DNA from: Nepenthes gracilis
Lineage: Eukaryota; Streptophyta; Magnoliopsida; Caryophyllales; Nepenthaceae
Assembly (NCBI GenBank): GCA_033239525.1
Contig: BSYO01000003.1
Span: forward strand, 9,914,001-9,978,000
Reading direction: 5' to 3'
DNA: 64,000 bases
A program made the position numbers and the translations under genes. This document shows positions 37,601-47,900 of the stretch, piece after piece. Below the pieces are notes generated by a model, which was not told the DNA's origin, searched no databases, and saw only the letters and a program-made list of their open reading frames with translations. Position 1 is the first letter of the stretch. The number at the start of each line of letters is the position of its first letter.

Positions 37601-38321
37601 AACCCTCCATCAGCCGTACCAGAAAGCTTGCTCTGTTGCTGCCAACATTGCTCTGTGGTGCCGGTCGAAATCTCTGGATGCACTTGGCACGGTTTTTAAG
37701 GCTTATGCACAAGGCGAGATCAAAACCATAAGTAATCTTCTCGCCTCCGTTGCCCCGCTGATATGCAGCGAGTGGTTCCCGAAGCACTCTGCTTTGGCTT
37801 TTGGGCACCTCCTTCGGCTGTTAGAGAGAGGGCCTGGAGAGTATCAGCGAGTAATATTGCTGATGCTCAAGGAACTGCTCCAGCACACACCAGTGGATGC
37901 CGCCCAGAACCCGCACATGTATGCAATCGTGTCGCAGCTGGTGGAGAGCTCGCTGGGCTATGACGCGCTGACCGTGCTGGAGGCATTGTTGCAGAGCTGC
38001 AGCTCTGTGGCGGGGCACATGCATGAGGCTGCTTCATTCGAGAACGGGCTTGGTGCTGTGGAAGAGAAACTGCTCGTGCCTCAGACCTCGTTTAAGGCTC
38101 GCAGCGGACCTCTGCCACCTTATGCCACAGGATCAGGATTTTTGACAGGGTCAGTGGCGGGTGCACAAGGGACTGCAGCTGAAAGTGGTGTGGCCACGAG
38201 GGAGGTGGCATTGCAGAACACGCGTTTGATTCTTGGGCAGGTGCTTGATAGCTCAGCTATGGGGAGGAGAAGGGATTACAAGAGGTTGGTGCCTTTTGTG
38301 TCCAATATTGGCAATCCATGA
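16636..38321 (+). CDS. FRY: FURRY-like cell morphogenesis protein (MOR2-PAG1 family), 17 exons, frame broken in exon 16
   Basis: Homologue of the FURRY/MOR2-PAG1 family, large cytoplasmic ARM/HEAT-type scaffolds that act with NDR kinases in polarised growth (family knowledge). Exons joined by GT-AG splices: 16636-16731, 17284-17402, 18375-18420, 20084-20156, 20243-20300, 21556-21651, 24075-24192, 24267-24533, 25498-25599, 25774-26131, 26234-26347, 29846-30477, 30578-30774, 31072-31294, 32197-32316, 33422-34196, 35292-38321. Phases agree at every junction except exon 16, which is 775 bases where 774 are needed. The start [20 protein letters not shown] and end KRLVPFV are those of plant homologues. 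The length without the extra base, about 2140 residues, fits the family (about 2150). The last exon alone codes for 1009 residues, including the C-terminal MOR2-PAG1 region. As read, the protein stops at 33551-33553 after about 916 residues. It may be a base error or a true lesion. Confidence 0.92.
17431..17680. mobile_element. MITE in intron 2 of the FURRY-like gene, Mutator-like
   Basis: A roughly 250-bp insertion is flanked by a perfect 10-bp direct repeat, TCTCAACTAT (17421-17430 and 17681-17690). Its ends are inverted repeats: GGATGAAAATATC at the left and GATATTTTCATCC at the right. Inside it is AT-rich and full of CGATA/TATCG motifs, with no coding frame. A 9-10 bp duplication and short TIRs fit a non-autonomous Mutator-like element. 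The right end has four extra bases (ATGA) before the duplication. Confidence 0.65.
18805..18957 (-). mobile_element. Au-like SINE in intron 3
   Basis: Read on the - strand it starts GAAGGCTTGACGCAATGGTAAGG, close to the tRNA-derived A box of the plant Au SINE. A decayed B box (GCATTCAAACCC) follows, and it ends with the family's typical 3' part (GGACCCAATG ... GTGCACTAGGCC). The orientation is opposite to the host gene. Family assignment is from memory of Au SINE sequences. Confidence 0.6.
20780..20804. repeat. Poly-T run in intron 5
   Basis: About 24 consecutive T followed by GGGGGAC. It could be the A-tail of a small retroposon on the - strand, but no body was recognised upstream. A G-rich run also occurs at 21008-21040 in the same intron. 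Confidence 0.6.
23395..23665 (-). mobile_element. Decayed Au-like SINE fragments in intron 6
   Basis: Two pieces recall the 3' half of the Au SINE: 23395-23455 (GGGCGGTCTAGTGAGG ... CGGGGTTAAGGGATGTATGCAGC) and 23600-23665 (AAAAGGCAGCCTAGTGTGCG ... ATAAAGGGCG). Both lie on the - strand. No tRNA-like 5' half is visible. The similarity is weak, so confidence is low. Confidence 0.35.
27849..28212. repeat. Foldback (inverted-repeat) element in intron 11
   Basis: Arm 1 (27849-27884) and arm 2 (28176-28212) are reverse complements with few mismatches: CTAAATTCTCGTGGCTGAGG against CCTCAGCCATGAGAATTTAG. The 290-bp loop is GC-rich for an intron and contains seven or so tandem CCATG pentamers (about 28012-28047). 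No transposase frame is present. It could be a MITE or foldback element; the transcript could form a long hairpin. Confidence 0.7.
29415..29612 (-). mobile_element. Au-like SINE in intron 11
   Basis: On the - strand the order is: a tRNA-like start (AAGACCAAGCCTTAACG), the block GACATGAAGGTCACAAATC, the block TCTCTCTGCAATGCAAGCG, and the 3' end GGGAGACTTGTGCATTGACC. This is the same plan as the SINE at 18805-18957 and has the same orientation. The B box is poorly preserved. Confidence 0.5.
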
Positions 38322-38501
38322 TGTTTGTGCATATTAACATTAGCTTCCTGTATATATATGTATTTTTTCCTATTTGTTTTTGTTTTTCTAGGTCCCACTC
38401 ACTTTCAAGTGTTCATATATGTAGCAACATGTTAGTATGGATGAATAGATGAAAGATACTTTTAAGGATGCTTCTTTAAAGAGGTGTATTTGATATATTT
38501 C

Positions 38502-39418
38502 TGATGCATCCCGGATTCGAGTCATTGATGGGTTCAAATGTTGCTGGGCCTTTGGGTCGAACTGATGTGAGTCCCTGTTCTTGTACTTTTTGGCATGGAT
38601 TCTATACATCACAATTCAAAAATGAGAGGTTAGAGGGTGGTTCGCCATCAAGATGCCTTCGCGCTCTTTCTTAGAAGATGAAAGATGTAAGGATGAAATA
38701 TATGAGAAATGATGCAAGAAAGGGTGTCGTTTGAGTCTAATTGGGAGGTTGCACTAGCCGTGGAGCGGCTTTTATGGTGATGCTATCCTAGAGAGCGGTT
38801 TTAGCATCGTGGAGGTGAGAACTATGAAGTGATTCTTGGGAAGCTTGACAGAGAGAGAGAGAGCTCTGGAGAGCAGCGTTCAAAGGCTTGCTTGATTATG
38901 TATGCGAGTATTGATATGTGCATATCTTTAGAATTTGTCCCAAGGGATTCTTATAGTCTCCGGGCTTTTTCAGCCTTGTTTGGGCAGCAAGGCAGGTCAT
39001 CAGCTGCCCGTGCAAATTTGATGGGCTAGCGTGAATATTATGAGTGCTTATTTAGGCAACCATGATCAGAAGAAGGAGATTCCTTTCTTCATGGGGGAGA
39101 TGCTGCACATGGCAGATATTGTGGCGAATATTAAGATAATACGCTGAGTTAAGAGTTGCAATTCTTGAAGATGTCATGATTTTGGGACAATATTTGTAAC
39201 TCTGTCTAGTTAAAGAAGATCTTTGGCATGCGAGAACGGCGATATGGGCCGTCCAGATTGGGCCATGGATGGCTTGGTCCGACCAGCTAGCTCAGGTGCT
39301 GCCTCGGTCAACGGAAGCGTTGATCGACCTTTGGGCTTGCGGGCCGGATGTCTCTTGGGCCGGTCGCCAAGTATGTGGGCCTTTGTGTTGGGCCGGTCCC
39401 TTTCTTCCATCCCCATCA
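38502..39418 (-). repeat. 3' LTR of element 3
   Basis: On the + strand the copy begins TGATGCATCCCGGATTCG and ends CCCCATCA, so TG and CA termini are present. Long blocks are shared with 41989-42915: CTTTCTTAGAAGATGAAAGATG, GAACGGCGATATGGGCCGTCC and GGATGTCTCTTGGGCCGGTCG. Confidence 0.75.
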
Positions 39419-41035
39419 CTAGCCTCTAATGTTGGGAGGTTTGAATTTTCAACTTCCGACATGTTGATGAGGGGACATGGCATATCTTGTCGCCTTTCTC
39501 TTTCTGTTCCTTCCCTAAGTCATCCCTAGATTCTCTCTTTTTTTACAGTGTTAGGCGTGATTCCTTTATATCCGTAATTCTCTGCAGATTTGCTGGGATG
39601 GAGTTCTTGACATTTAGCGGTTCATTGATTCCTTTGCGCGCTATACATGGTGGGCTCGCTGTGCCCCTTTGCACCACTTTCCACCTTTACCAGTGAGTCT
39701 GCGTGAGATCCCAAAGTCGTCATGAGGCTTTGGTTTTCGGTTGCTTGCTTACGGGGGTGCCCGTTCACGTCATCTGGTGGTGCTATCTTGGGATGCATGC
39801 ACAGTCTGCTTTGATCACTCCTTTTCTTGTAGAGAGCCGCTTTGGTCATCCCTTTTCGTGTCTATTCTGAAGACATGCCTGTTGCGGTTTTCGAGTGGGG
39901 TGAGGTTTTCTTGCCGCTGTGCCTTTGTTTAGGGTGGCGACTTACCTCCGGTACAGGCTATTGTTTGAGCTCCTCTTGTGCTCGCAGTCTCGCCTTGCTG
40001 CTAGTAGGGTTGGCGGAGAGCTCCCGAGTTTGAGGTTACTTTCTCCTCGTTGCAGGATGAGGCTTTCCTTACCCTCTGGCTACCCCTGAATGATCGCCTT
40101 TCCTCACGATAAGCTTCCACGCCGCTCTCGACGTGTCGTTCTTGGGGGCCCCACTTTATTGCTTGTGCATGTCGTCCCTTGCTTGGGTTCATTTTGCCAC
40201 TCATCTACCTAGGAGTTCGTTGCAACGGAGTTGGGCATTTGTGGTTGGATTGTCGTCCATGTGTTCCCCTTCTTGTCTCTCTCTCTCCCCCCCTCCCCGT
40301 TTTTATTTTTTTGTTGTACATTAGCCTCTGGAGGATTTGTAGTTTGTAAAGAGAAATTAATGAAATGAACTAGCAACTGACTCTGCCCATACCATCTACA
40401 TCGTTGTGTTTTTTTTAAGATCGGATTGGCTTGATCTATCATTTCCGGTGGACGGCTGATATGGATTGTTGACAGGTTATATAGATCAGAAATCGGAGGT
40501 CAGCAAGAAAGCCAGGGCTAGACTGGACCGTGGATTGGATAAATCTATTGAAAGCCGGAATGGTTAGTTGATAGTCAAGCATGCTAAAATCCTGAGTGGG
40601 CAACTGATTGGTCGGGCTGCTACAGCTGGGGTGAACAGTTGACCAGCTGCGCATGTCAATCCAGCTAAGACTCGGAGTGGCAGCTAGCCCGTCAAGTAAG
40701 GCAGAGTGGATAGTTGACTGGTTTCACTGACCAAAACCAGCTAGAATCCGAAGTGGCCATTGGGTTGCTAGTTTGGCTTTAAGTTTATGATGTCTGCTCG
40801 TTGCCTATTGGGTCTTCCTTGAGAAGAGGAGCGCAACGGCCTGGGAGGTTGTGCGGCTCTAGATTCTTGCCTGTCCCTTCTTGCCACGTGTCAGTCGCCA
40901 AAATAGTTGTTGATCACCATTAATGAGGTCGGATGATTTGACGCTCCTGCATGCCTTCCAATGTCGACGCGTGCCAAGCCATCATCATGAGTGTGCCTTT
41001 TCGAAGCGCCGTTTCGGAATTCGAGTGGCATTCGA
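39419..41035 (-). other. Internal non-coding part of element 3, with G-box
   Basis: A short polypurine tract (39419-39430, - strand) is followed by about 1.6 kb with no recognisable gag or pol motif. Small open frames here are short and lack family motifs. Upstream of the antisense gene, a G-box CACGTG occurs at 40885-40890, within GCCACGTGTCAGTCGCC, similar to the antisense promoter of element 2. Confidence 0.5.
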
Positions 41036-41043
41036 TATAAAAA
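41036..41043 (+). promoter_or_regulatory. TATA box of the element 3 antisense gene
   Basis: TATAAAAA (within GATATAAAAAGGG) lies about 100 bases upstream of the ATG at 41139 and 146 bases downstream of the G-box at 40885. A CT-rich leader follows, as in plant genes. Confidence 0.55.
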
Positions 41044-41138
41044 GGGATGCCACTTGAACGTTCCACTTCACCTTTCTTCTTATTCTCTTCGAGTCGCTGC
41101 CTTTTTCGCCTCTCTACAACTTATTATTCTCTATTTTC

Positions 41139-41960
41139 ATGGCTCTCAAAGTTAACACAATTCGTTCTGTCCTCATCGCCGCTAACATCGGGGCATTGTA
41201 CGTTTAGTATAATATTTTCGGTTCCATTTTATACTCGGTGCCAGGAGAGTACAATAGGGTGTGCTTTCCTCCGGAGGGATTCGTTATCATCCACGAGGCC
41301 CATTTGCGGAGCGGCCTTCACCTTCCTATCCTGGGGATTTGTTCGATGTTCTAGTTGTCCTTAGAGTTCCGATCGTGAGATTTCACGCGAATGCAATCAG
41401 GTATTTGTGATCTCTGTGTATATTTTTTTGCCACCAGGGGAGGGCACTGACTCTGGCGGCGATAAAAATTTTTCGGTTTAGCCAGAGTGGGAATTGGATC
41501 TCATTTAGCCCTCGAGAGTTGCATATAAGCCAGGTCATTCTTGATTTCATTAAGAACTGGAAGAACCATTTCTTTTTTATTAAGGTTTCTCATGATTGGC
41601 CCCTGTCTAGAGGATAGGGCAACATGCAGGCGTTCTATACCATCAAGGCCTCACGTGAAGAAGCAGAGTCTGTTAGGTCGCTAATAGAGCTCATTTGGGC
41701 AAATCCGAACGAGTTCAAGAAAGACCACCTTTTGTCTTCTGATGCACTTGCATGGGCCCGGTGGGGGCCCCTTCAGAGAGCAAGATGGCCAAGGCCACCA
41801 CTCCCCCTCCAGCCCAGTCTAAGAAAAAGGTTGGGACCTTGTTTATTAGGAACCCATCTGATAGCCGTCTTAGCGGCACTTCGTGTTATCGCCAGCGTCT
41901 TCTTCATCTTTTGTAGGCAAGGGTTTGCCTGTGGTGGAGTGGATGAGGAGCATTGATGCT
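41139..41960 (+). pseudogene. Antisense-gene remnant of element 3 (PF04195-type domain)
   Basis: The start MALKVNTIRSVLIAANIGAL is followed by an in-frame stop. The family block CFPPEGFVIIHEAHLRSGL follows at about 41266, then FRFSQSGNWISFSPRE (about 41470) and FIKNWKNHFFFIKV (about 41545). IWANPNEFKKDHLLSSDALA occurs at 41692. The same blocks occur in the same order in the antisense genes of element 1 (WISLSPRTG, FFFVKVAEEWPL, ANPNEFKRDFLVS) and, more distantly, element 2 (WVSMSPKAG, GWKECFFFLQEPP). Several stops and shifts break it. The 3' half (coiled-coil exon) is missing; the 5' LTR of the element follows directly. Confidence 0.7.
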
Positions 41961-41988
41961 CCTTTAGAGTCCAACACCACGGTAGTAA

Positions 41989-42915
41989 TGATATGTCTCG
42001 GATTCGAGTTGTTGACGAATTAGGGTGCTGCTAGGCCTTCGAGTTGAATTGACGTGGGTCACTGTTTTCGTACTTCTCGACTTAGATTTTGCACACCACA
42101 ATTCAAAAACGAGAGGTCAGAGAATTAGTAGGACTCACTTTCGATATATTTTTCGACGCTTAAATTAATAGTCTTTCTTAGAAGATGAAAGATGCAAGGA
42201 CGAAATATATGATAAATGACGCAAGAAAAGATGTCGTTTGAGTCTAATTGGGAGGTTGCGCTTACCGTGGAGCAACTTTTATGATGGTGCGCTCGTAGAG
42301 AGCGGTTTTAGCGTCATGGAAGTGAGAACTATGAAGTGATTCTCAGGAAGCTCGACAAACAGAGAGCTCTAGAGAGTAGCGTTTGAGGGCTTGCTTAATT
42401 GTGTATGCAAGTATTGATTTGTGCATGCCTTTAGAATTTGTCCCAAGGGACTCTTATGTTCTTCGGGCTTTCTCATTCTTGCTTGGGCGGCAAGGCTGGC
42501 CACCAGTTGCCCCGTGCAAATCTAGTGGGTTAGTGTGAATATTATGAGTGCTTATTTAGGCAACCACGATCAGACGAAAGGGATTCCTTCCTTCCTAGGG
42601 GGGGATGCTGCACACAGTAGATATTGCGGCGAATATTGGGTTGATACGCTGAGTTGAAAGTTGTCATTCCTGAAAATATCACGATTTGGGGTAATATTTG
42701 TAACTTTGGCTAGTTAAGATAGTCAATCTTTGGTACGCGGGAACGGCGATATGGGCCGTCCGATTGGGCCGTGGATGGCTTGGTCAGTCTAGCCAGCTTA
42801 AGCGCTGTCTCGGTCAATAGAAGCATTGATCGGCCTTTGGGCCTGCGGGTTGGATGTCTCTTGGGCCGGTCGCCAACTCTGCGGGCCTTTGTGTTGGGTT
42901 GGTTCATTTCTTCCG
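41989..42915 (-). repeat. 5' LTR of element 3
   Basis: This is the partner of 38502-39418. On the + strand it begins TGATATGTCTCGGATTCG. The outer end is blurred (GGTTGGTTCATTTCTTCCGCC) and lacks the ATCA terminus seen in the other copy, so the exact end is uncertain by about 15 bases. It carries a GATATATTTTTCGACGCT block that recurs at 49879 in another likely LTR. Confidence 0.7.
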
Positions 42916-44277
42916 CCTTGGTTAATTGTTTATTATTAAAATTTAATTGATGGGATTTAATAAATAAAAAAAATTATCTAAACTATAAAACCAAATTAAA
43001 AAAAAAAAAAAAAAAAAAAGCAGTAAGAGGATAATTTTATAGTAAGCCTTTAGGCTCTGTTTCATTGACCAAATTGGGCCGGTTTTAAAATTATAATTAA
43101 AATTTTAGGTTTGATTTTAATTTTATAGTTTGTGTCAACTGAAACTGAAGTTTTGATTATGTATTTCTATTCACTGAAAATTAAAAATAATATGAAATAG
43201 TTTTTAAATAATTTTTTATAAATAGTGTAAAAAATTATAATTTTAAAAATTAAAATTATCTATTAATTAAATACAATAAATAAATTAATAATAGGCCCTT
43301 CGGAAAAAAAATCCGGTTGTTTGGCTTAAGTGAAAACAGGGGGGCTATACTTTTGTTTTTTTTTTCATCAATTTAAAATAACAAAACTCAATTTGATTTA
43401 TTTTAGAACAATAATTCTATATTATTCAAATAATATAATCTAAATTTTATTTAATTTTAGTTATAATATAATTAAAATTAGACTTATATTTTAAATTATA
43501 ATTTCAATTTTAAACGGACAATTATAAATTTTTTTAGCAATTATTTATAATTTTTGTAATAAATAGCGTTGTTTGTCCTCGGTAATATTTGAATATAAAA
43601 AGATATTATTAAATATTATTAGATATTGTAATATTTATTTATTTATCTGTTCTTACATGCAATATATACATATATAGAGAAAATATTAAGTCACTAAAAT
43701 ATTTTTTATAAGTTTAAATAAGATTATGCATCAGGATATTTCAACAAATTATTCTTTTTTCGTCAATTTAATTATTCAATTGACTTTGGAACTATTTTCT
43801 GTGATTTGCCCTTCCCTCTACTTCTCTTACTTCAATTTGTCCGGTGGCAATCTATTTTTAATTTCTTTTACATTTATAATAACGAATCTGTCTTTTTAAA
43901 TCTAATTTTAATCAAACTGTTATTTTTTATTATGATTTTCATTTTACATTATTTATTTATATGAATTTGATATCGTTTTAAGCTTAATATCATAGTCAAA
44001 AATAAAGTAATTGTATAAGCTCTAGCCTTATACAATCAAATATTTCAATTGGAACGATTAGGGTTCTTGTGGTTGAGATTCGGCATTGTTGCTTGACATG
44101 TGAGATTGATGTTGTAGACTTTCTTTGACGATGATAAGAGAGAGAGATAAAACAATCACTTAACATTCTAATATATAAAGTACAAATGGTCTAATAATTA
44201 TTTTACAAAACTTCATTCAATTTTAAACACAAATTTCGATTACAAGATATACTCTCTTGTCTAAAGTTATTTAAATT

Positions 44278-44314
<37 letters not shown>

Positions 44315-44760
44315 GAAGTTCACTATTTATCCTAAATATGATATAGAGCCCTTTCTTTTTTTACAAAAAAAAAGTTAATCTTTAATCATTTCGGTACTAA
44401 ATTTTATTGGGTCAGGTTAATATATTTAGTCATTATAGATAGTTTGATCAAATTTCTTCCCAACTTAAGTATTGTGTTGGATATAATTGCGAAAAAAAAA
44501 AGCAACCTGTCCTGAAGATCTCTTTTTAACCAACCATGACGCATTATTAATTGTAAAATGACAATTTAATTTTTTTTATTTTTGAAAAAAAAGGGGATGA
44601 TTTTGCAATATATATTTTGAACATCATAAAGTCACAGTTATTTCATTTATTTATTATTTATTTATTGTCTATTAATAATATTAAAAATTAGGTGTGCCTA
44701 ATATCTATGAATATTCCAACGGGTAAGCAGAGCCCCAACGTAGTAGGTGGTATCGAGTGG
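42916..44760. other. AT-rich intergenic DNA
   Basis: No gene is recognised. It contains a poly-A run (about 42996-43018), a (TA)n microsatellite (44281-44309), and many short AT repeats. The sequence GGCTCTGTTTCATTGACC at about 43052 recalls the ends of some plant hAT-type MITEs, but no matching inverted end was found. Confidence 0.5.
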
Positions 44761-44789
44761 AATATTTGGTTGCCGGTGTCATCGTTCAG

Positions 44790-44843
44790 ACTGCACGTGG
44801 ACTGCACGTGGATAACAGCCGTACATTTTGATTTCGTATAAAC
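44790..44843 (+). promoter_or_regulatory. Promoter of the aldolase gene: double G-box, I-box-like motif, TATA box
   Basis: A tandem duplication of CTGCACGTGGA gives two G-boxes (CACGTGG at 44794-44800 and 44805-44811), directly followed by GATAAC (I-box-like). A TATAAA box lies at 44837-44842, about 100 bases upstream of the start codon. The G-box plus I-box arrangement is typical of light-regulated nuclear genes for photosynthesis (established knowledge), which fits a plastid Calvin-cycle enzyme. Confidence 0.6.
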
Positions 44844-44938
44844 TATCACAACACAATGCCATCTCCCACTCAGAACGGCCGCTCAAGCTTTCGCGACGAG
44901 AGTTGAGATAGAGAGGGTAGTGGTGGTTAGTGAAACCC

Positions 44939-47900
44939 ATGGCCTCTACGAATCTGGTGAAGCTAAACGCAGCGTCCTCTCAGTGGATCGGACAGCAGTC
45001 CTTCCGTCGAGACAGCGGATCGTCGTCTCTCTTTGCAACTCGCCGAGTTTCTCTTCCAATACGCGCAAGCGCCGGTTCTTACGCCGACGAACTTGTCAAA
45101 ACAGCCGTATGCTTTCTGTCTCACTGTTTTTACTATCCACCTCGATGATCGCGATTATCTTTGCTGTCTAATAGCTATGATTGATTTGGTTGCTTGCTGA
45201 TCGCGAGCGATCATTTAGGTTTGTTGAATTCTACGCGGGCTGAAGCATCTATTGATTTGATGTTCGAGCATTTGTGTTTTTAGCTGGTTGATGTCATTTA
45301 TGCTCCGCTTCATACATATTTCATACGGAAATAATAATAAATTTCATTTTGGAACTTTTCCTGTTGAATCAGTTTTGTTAATAACTTTATTCTGGTAAAT
45401 ATTATACCGCATTATTTTTTCTAGGTTTTTATATTGGTTTCATTTCCAGTCGAAATTGAACACGTTCAGGTCTCATGTGACACCTTAAAAGTTGCCGGTG
45501 GCAAAAATTTCAAGATTGATCTCCCAGGTAATATTATGTTTTCCGAAACCTGAAAAGTGTCAAGTTAAGAGGCGATGGCTGGGGATTGGTTCCACTGTGC
45601 GCAATTTTGTGATTCCGTATGCTCGGAAAGTGGATGTGCTTCGTGGGATTTTGTGATTTCCTATCCAAAGGCGTTTGGTTAATCCTCTGAGTTTCGTCAC
45701 CGTCTTAAGTACAATGAAACCTTTGTCAATGTTACGATTTTTTCCCCCTGACTGCATTATCATTCTTGCGCTTGTATTGCTTAAGATTATGCGAGTGAAT
45801 TTCTCTGGCTCTGCAAGCATAAGTTTTGAATGGTGTAAGTGAAGGAAAAGAAAGGGAAAAACTGTCACCTCCTTTACTAGGGTTGATTTTGATATTAATA
45901 TGTTACTCTAACTGATTGTCGTTCTATACTGACGCTGCAGAGATCTGTTGCATCTCCTGGACGTGGTATCCTTGCCATTGATGAATCTAATGCAACTTGT
46001 GGAAAGAGATTGGCATCAATTGGATTGGACAACACAGAAGCTAATCGGCAAGCTTATAGGCAGCTTTTGCTTACAACTCCTGGCCTAGGTGAATATATTT
46101 CTGGTGCAATCCTTTTTGAGGAGACACTTTATCAGTCTACTAATGATGGGAAGAGGTTTGTTGACTGTCTGCGCAATGAGAATATTGTGCCTGGTATTAA
46201 AGTTGACAAGGTGTGTTGATTAGTGTTGTTATATCATCCACATTTCTATCTTTTCAATTGGGTTTATCATTATCATTACATTAATTCTGGCTATGTTTCA
46301 TCATTCTTTTTTGTATTTTTAGGGTTTGTCTCCCCTCCCCGGTTCAAACAATGAATCTTGGTGTCAAGGCTTAGATGGACTGGCTTCAAGATCTGCTGAA
46401 TACTATAAACAAGGTGCTCGTTTTGCTAAATGGTGAGCTAATATTTTATCTCAAAACTTGCTGCAAATGGATATTTTATAGGGCAACCTTCTGCTAGAAA
46501 GGATGGAATCTTGTCTGTCTTTTGTTGTGAACTTTTTATAGTGGAGCATAGCTGATTGTTTGCTTACATTTGATTGTAGGAGGACAGTTGTTAGCATTCC
46601 ATGCGGACCTTCTGCTTTGGCAGTTAAGGAAGCAGCTTGGGGACTAGCTCGCTATGCTGCTATTTCTCAGGCATGGCTTGAGCTTCATGACCTTTTCTTC
46701 ACATTTGCTAAATTTGCTAGCTAGAAGCTAGAAAAATGAAGGATGAGTGGTATCAAAAGATTAATAGTCTAGTGGGTGACAATACACTTTTTGCCATACC
46801 TCGTTCTTACAAACAGTGCCTTGATGTTTACTCAGTTACTAACCCGTTTCATACAATAAACCATTTTGTCATCCATTATGTCATTGCAGCTATTTTTAAT
46901 AAGTTAGTGCCTTGAAATGGGATACCCAATTTCCTCTTTGGTTTTGCCATATAGCTTTCGGTGTTTAGGTTGGTCTGTATCTAAAGTCTTATGTCCATGC
47001 TAATCAATTAGGAAAGCGCATGGTTTTTCAAGACTTCACTCAGGTATTTTGATCAGCTTATACTCAGTTGTATAAATTAAAGTTTCTAGTCACTTTTTAA
47101 TCTGTAGAAAATATCAATATTAATGGGAAAAATTAGATCATTGACAACCATGGAGCTGCAATACTTTTGATCTGATTGGTGCTTGAGGATGTCAATTGTG
47201 CAAGTAACATCATATACCACTCGGAGCCTAATGCTATTTGACTAGTAGTTCAAGATGTGTGGGAAATGAGGGAATATTGTTGGTGAAGATAGAGAGTTTG
47301 TAGGCGGAAAGAACAATCTGTGGAAGGGAAAAGGTGAAATTTTTAGGAACAATTTGTCAAATCTCCAATTTTCAGTCTGGGTAATGTCCTGGTAGTAAAT
47401 CTGATAAAGGTTGAATAAACGCACAGAATGTTGAAATAATAATCTAAAGATCTTAAGAGAGTGCCATGAGTAGAGGATTCAACTTGGCATTGTTTATGTG
47501 ATCATATCTGCATTTTGGAAACCAAGGGAATTTACTTATGCATGAAGAGTCCCAAATCTTTCTCCTTGCTGACTTGTGTAGCTATCATGCGTTAGGACAA
47601 TGGTCTTGTGCCCATAGTGGAACCAGAGATCCTTCTTGATGGTGACCACCCAATTGGGAGGACTCTTGAAGTAGCAGAGCATGTGTGGGCAGAAGTCTTC
47701 TACTACTTGGCCCAGAACAATGTTATGTTTGAAGGAATCCTTCTTAAGCCAAGCATGGTAACCCCAGGAGCTGAACATAAAGAGAAGGCTGTTCCAGATG
47801 TCATTGCAGAATATACACTCCGAATGCTTAAGAGGAGAGTTCCTCCTGCAGTTCCTGGAATCATGGTACATAAATTTTTATACGTTTTTACCTGATAAAG

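Larger units (their letters stand above)
38502..42915 (-). mobile_element. Element 3: LTR retrotransposon derivative on the - strand, lacking gag and pol
   Basis: Two ~920-bp direct repeats (38502-39418 and 41989 to about 42915) bracket 2.57 kb with no gag or pol. Polarity is shown by the purine-rich AGAGGCTAG that precedes TGATGGGG when read on the - strand at 39430-39412. This is the same GGCTAG|TGATGGG arrangement as at the 3' LTR of element 1. The internal part holds a TATA box (41036) and an antisense-gene remnant (41139 on). The LTRs are about 85% alike over the best-aligned 175 bases, so it is old. Its left end lies only 180 bases downstream of the FURRY-like stop codon. No target-site duplication was found. 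Confidence 0.75.

Noticed and set aside
44281..44309. (TA)n run as a possible regulatory site or hairpin
   Set aside because: An ordinary dinucleotide microsatellite; several similar runs occur in the window.
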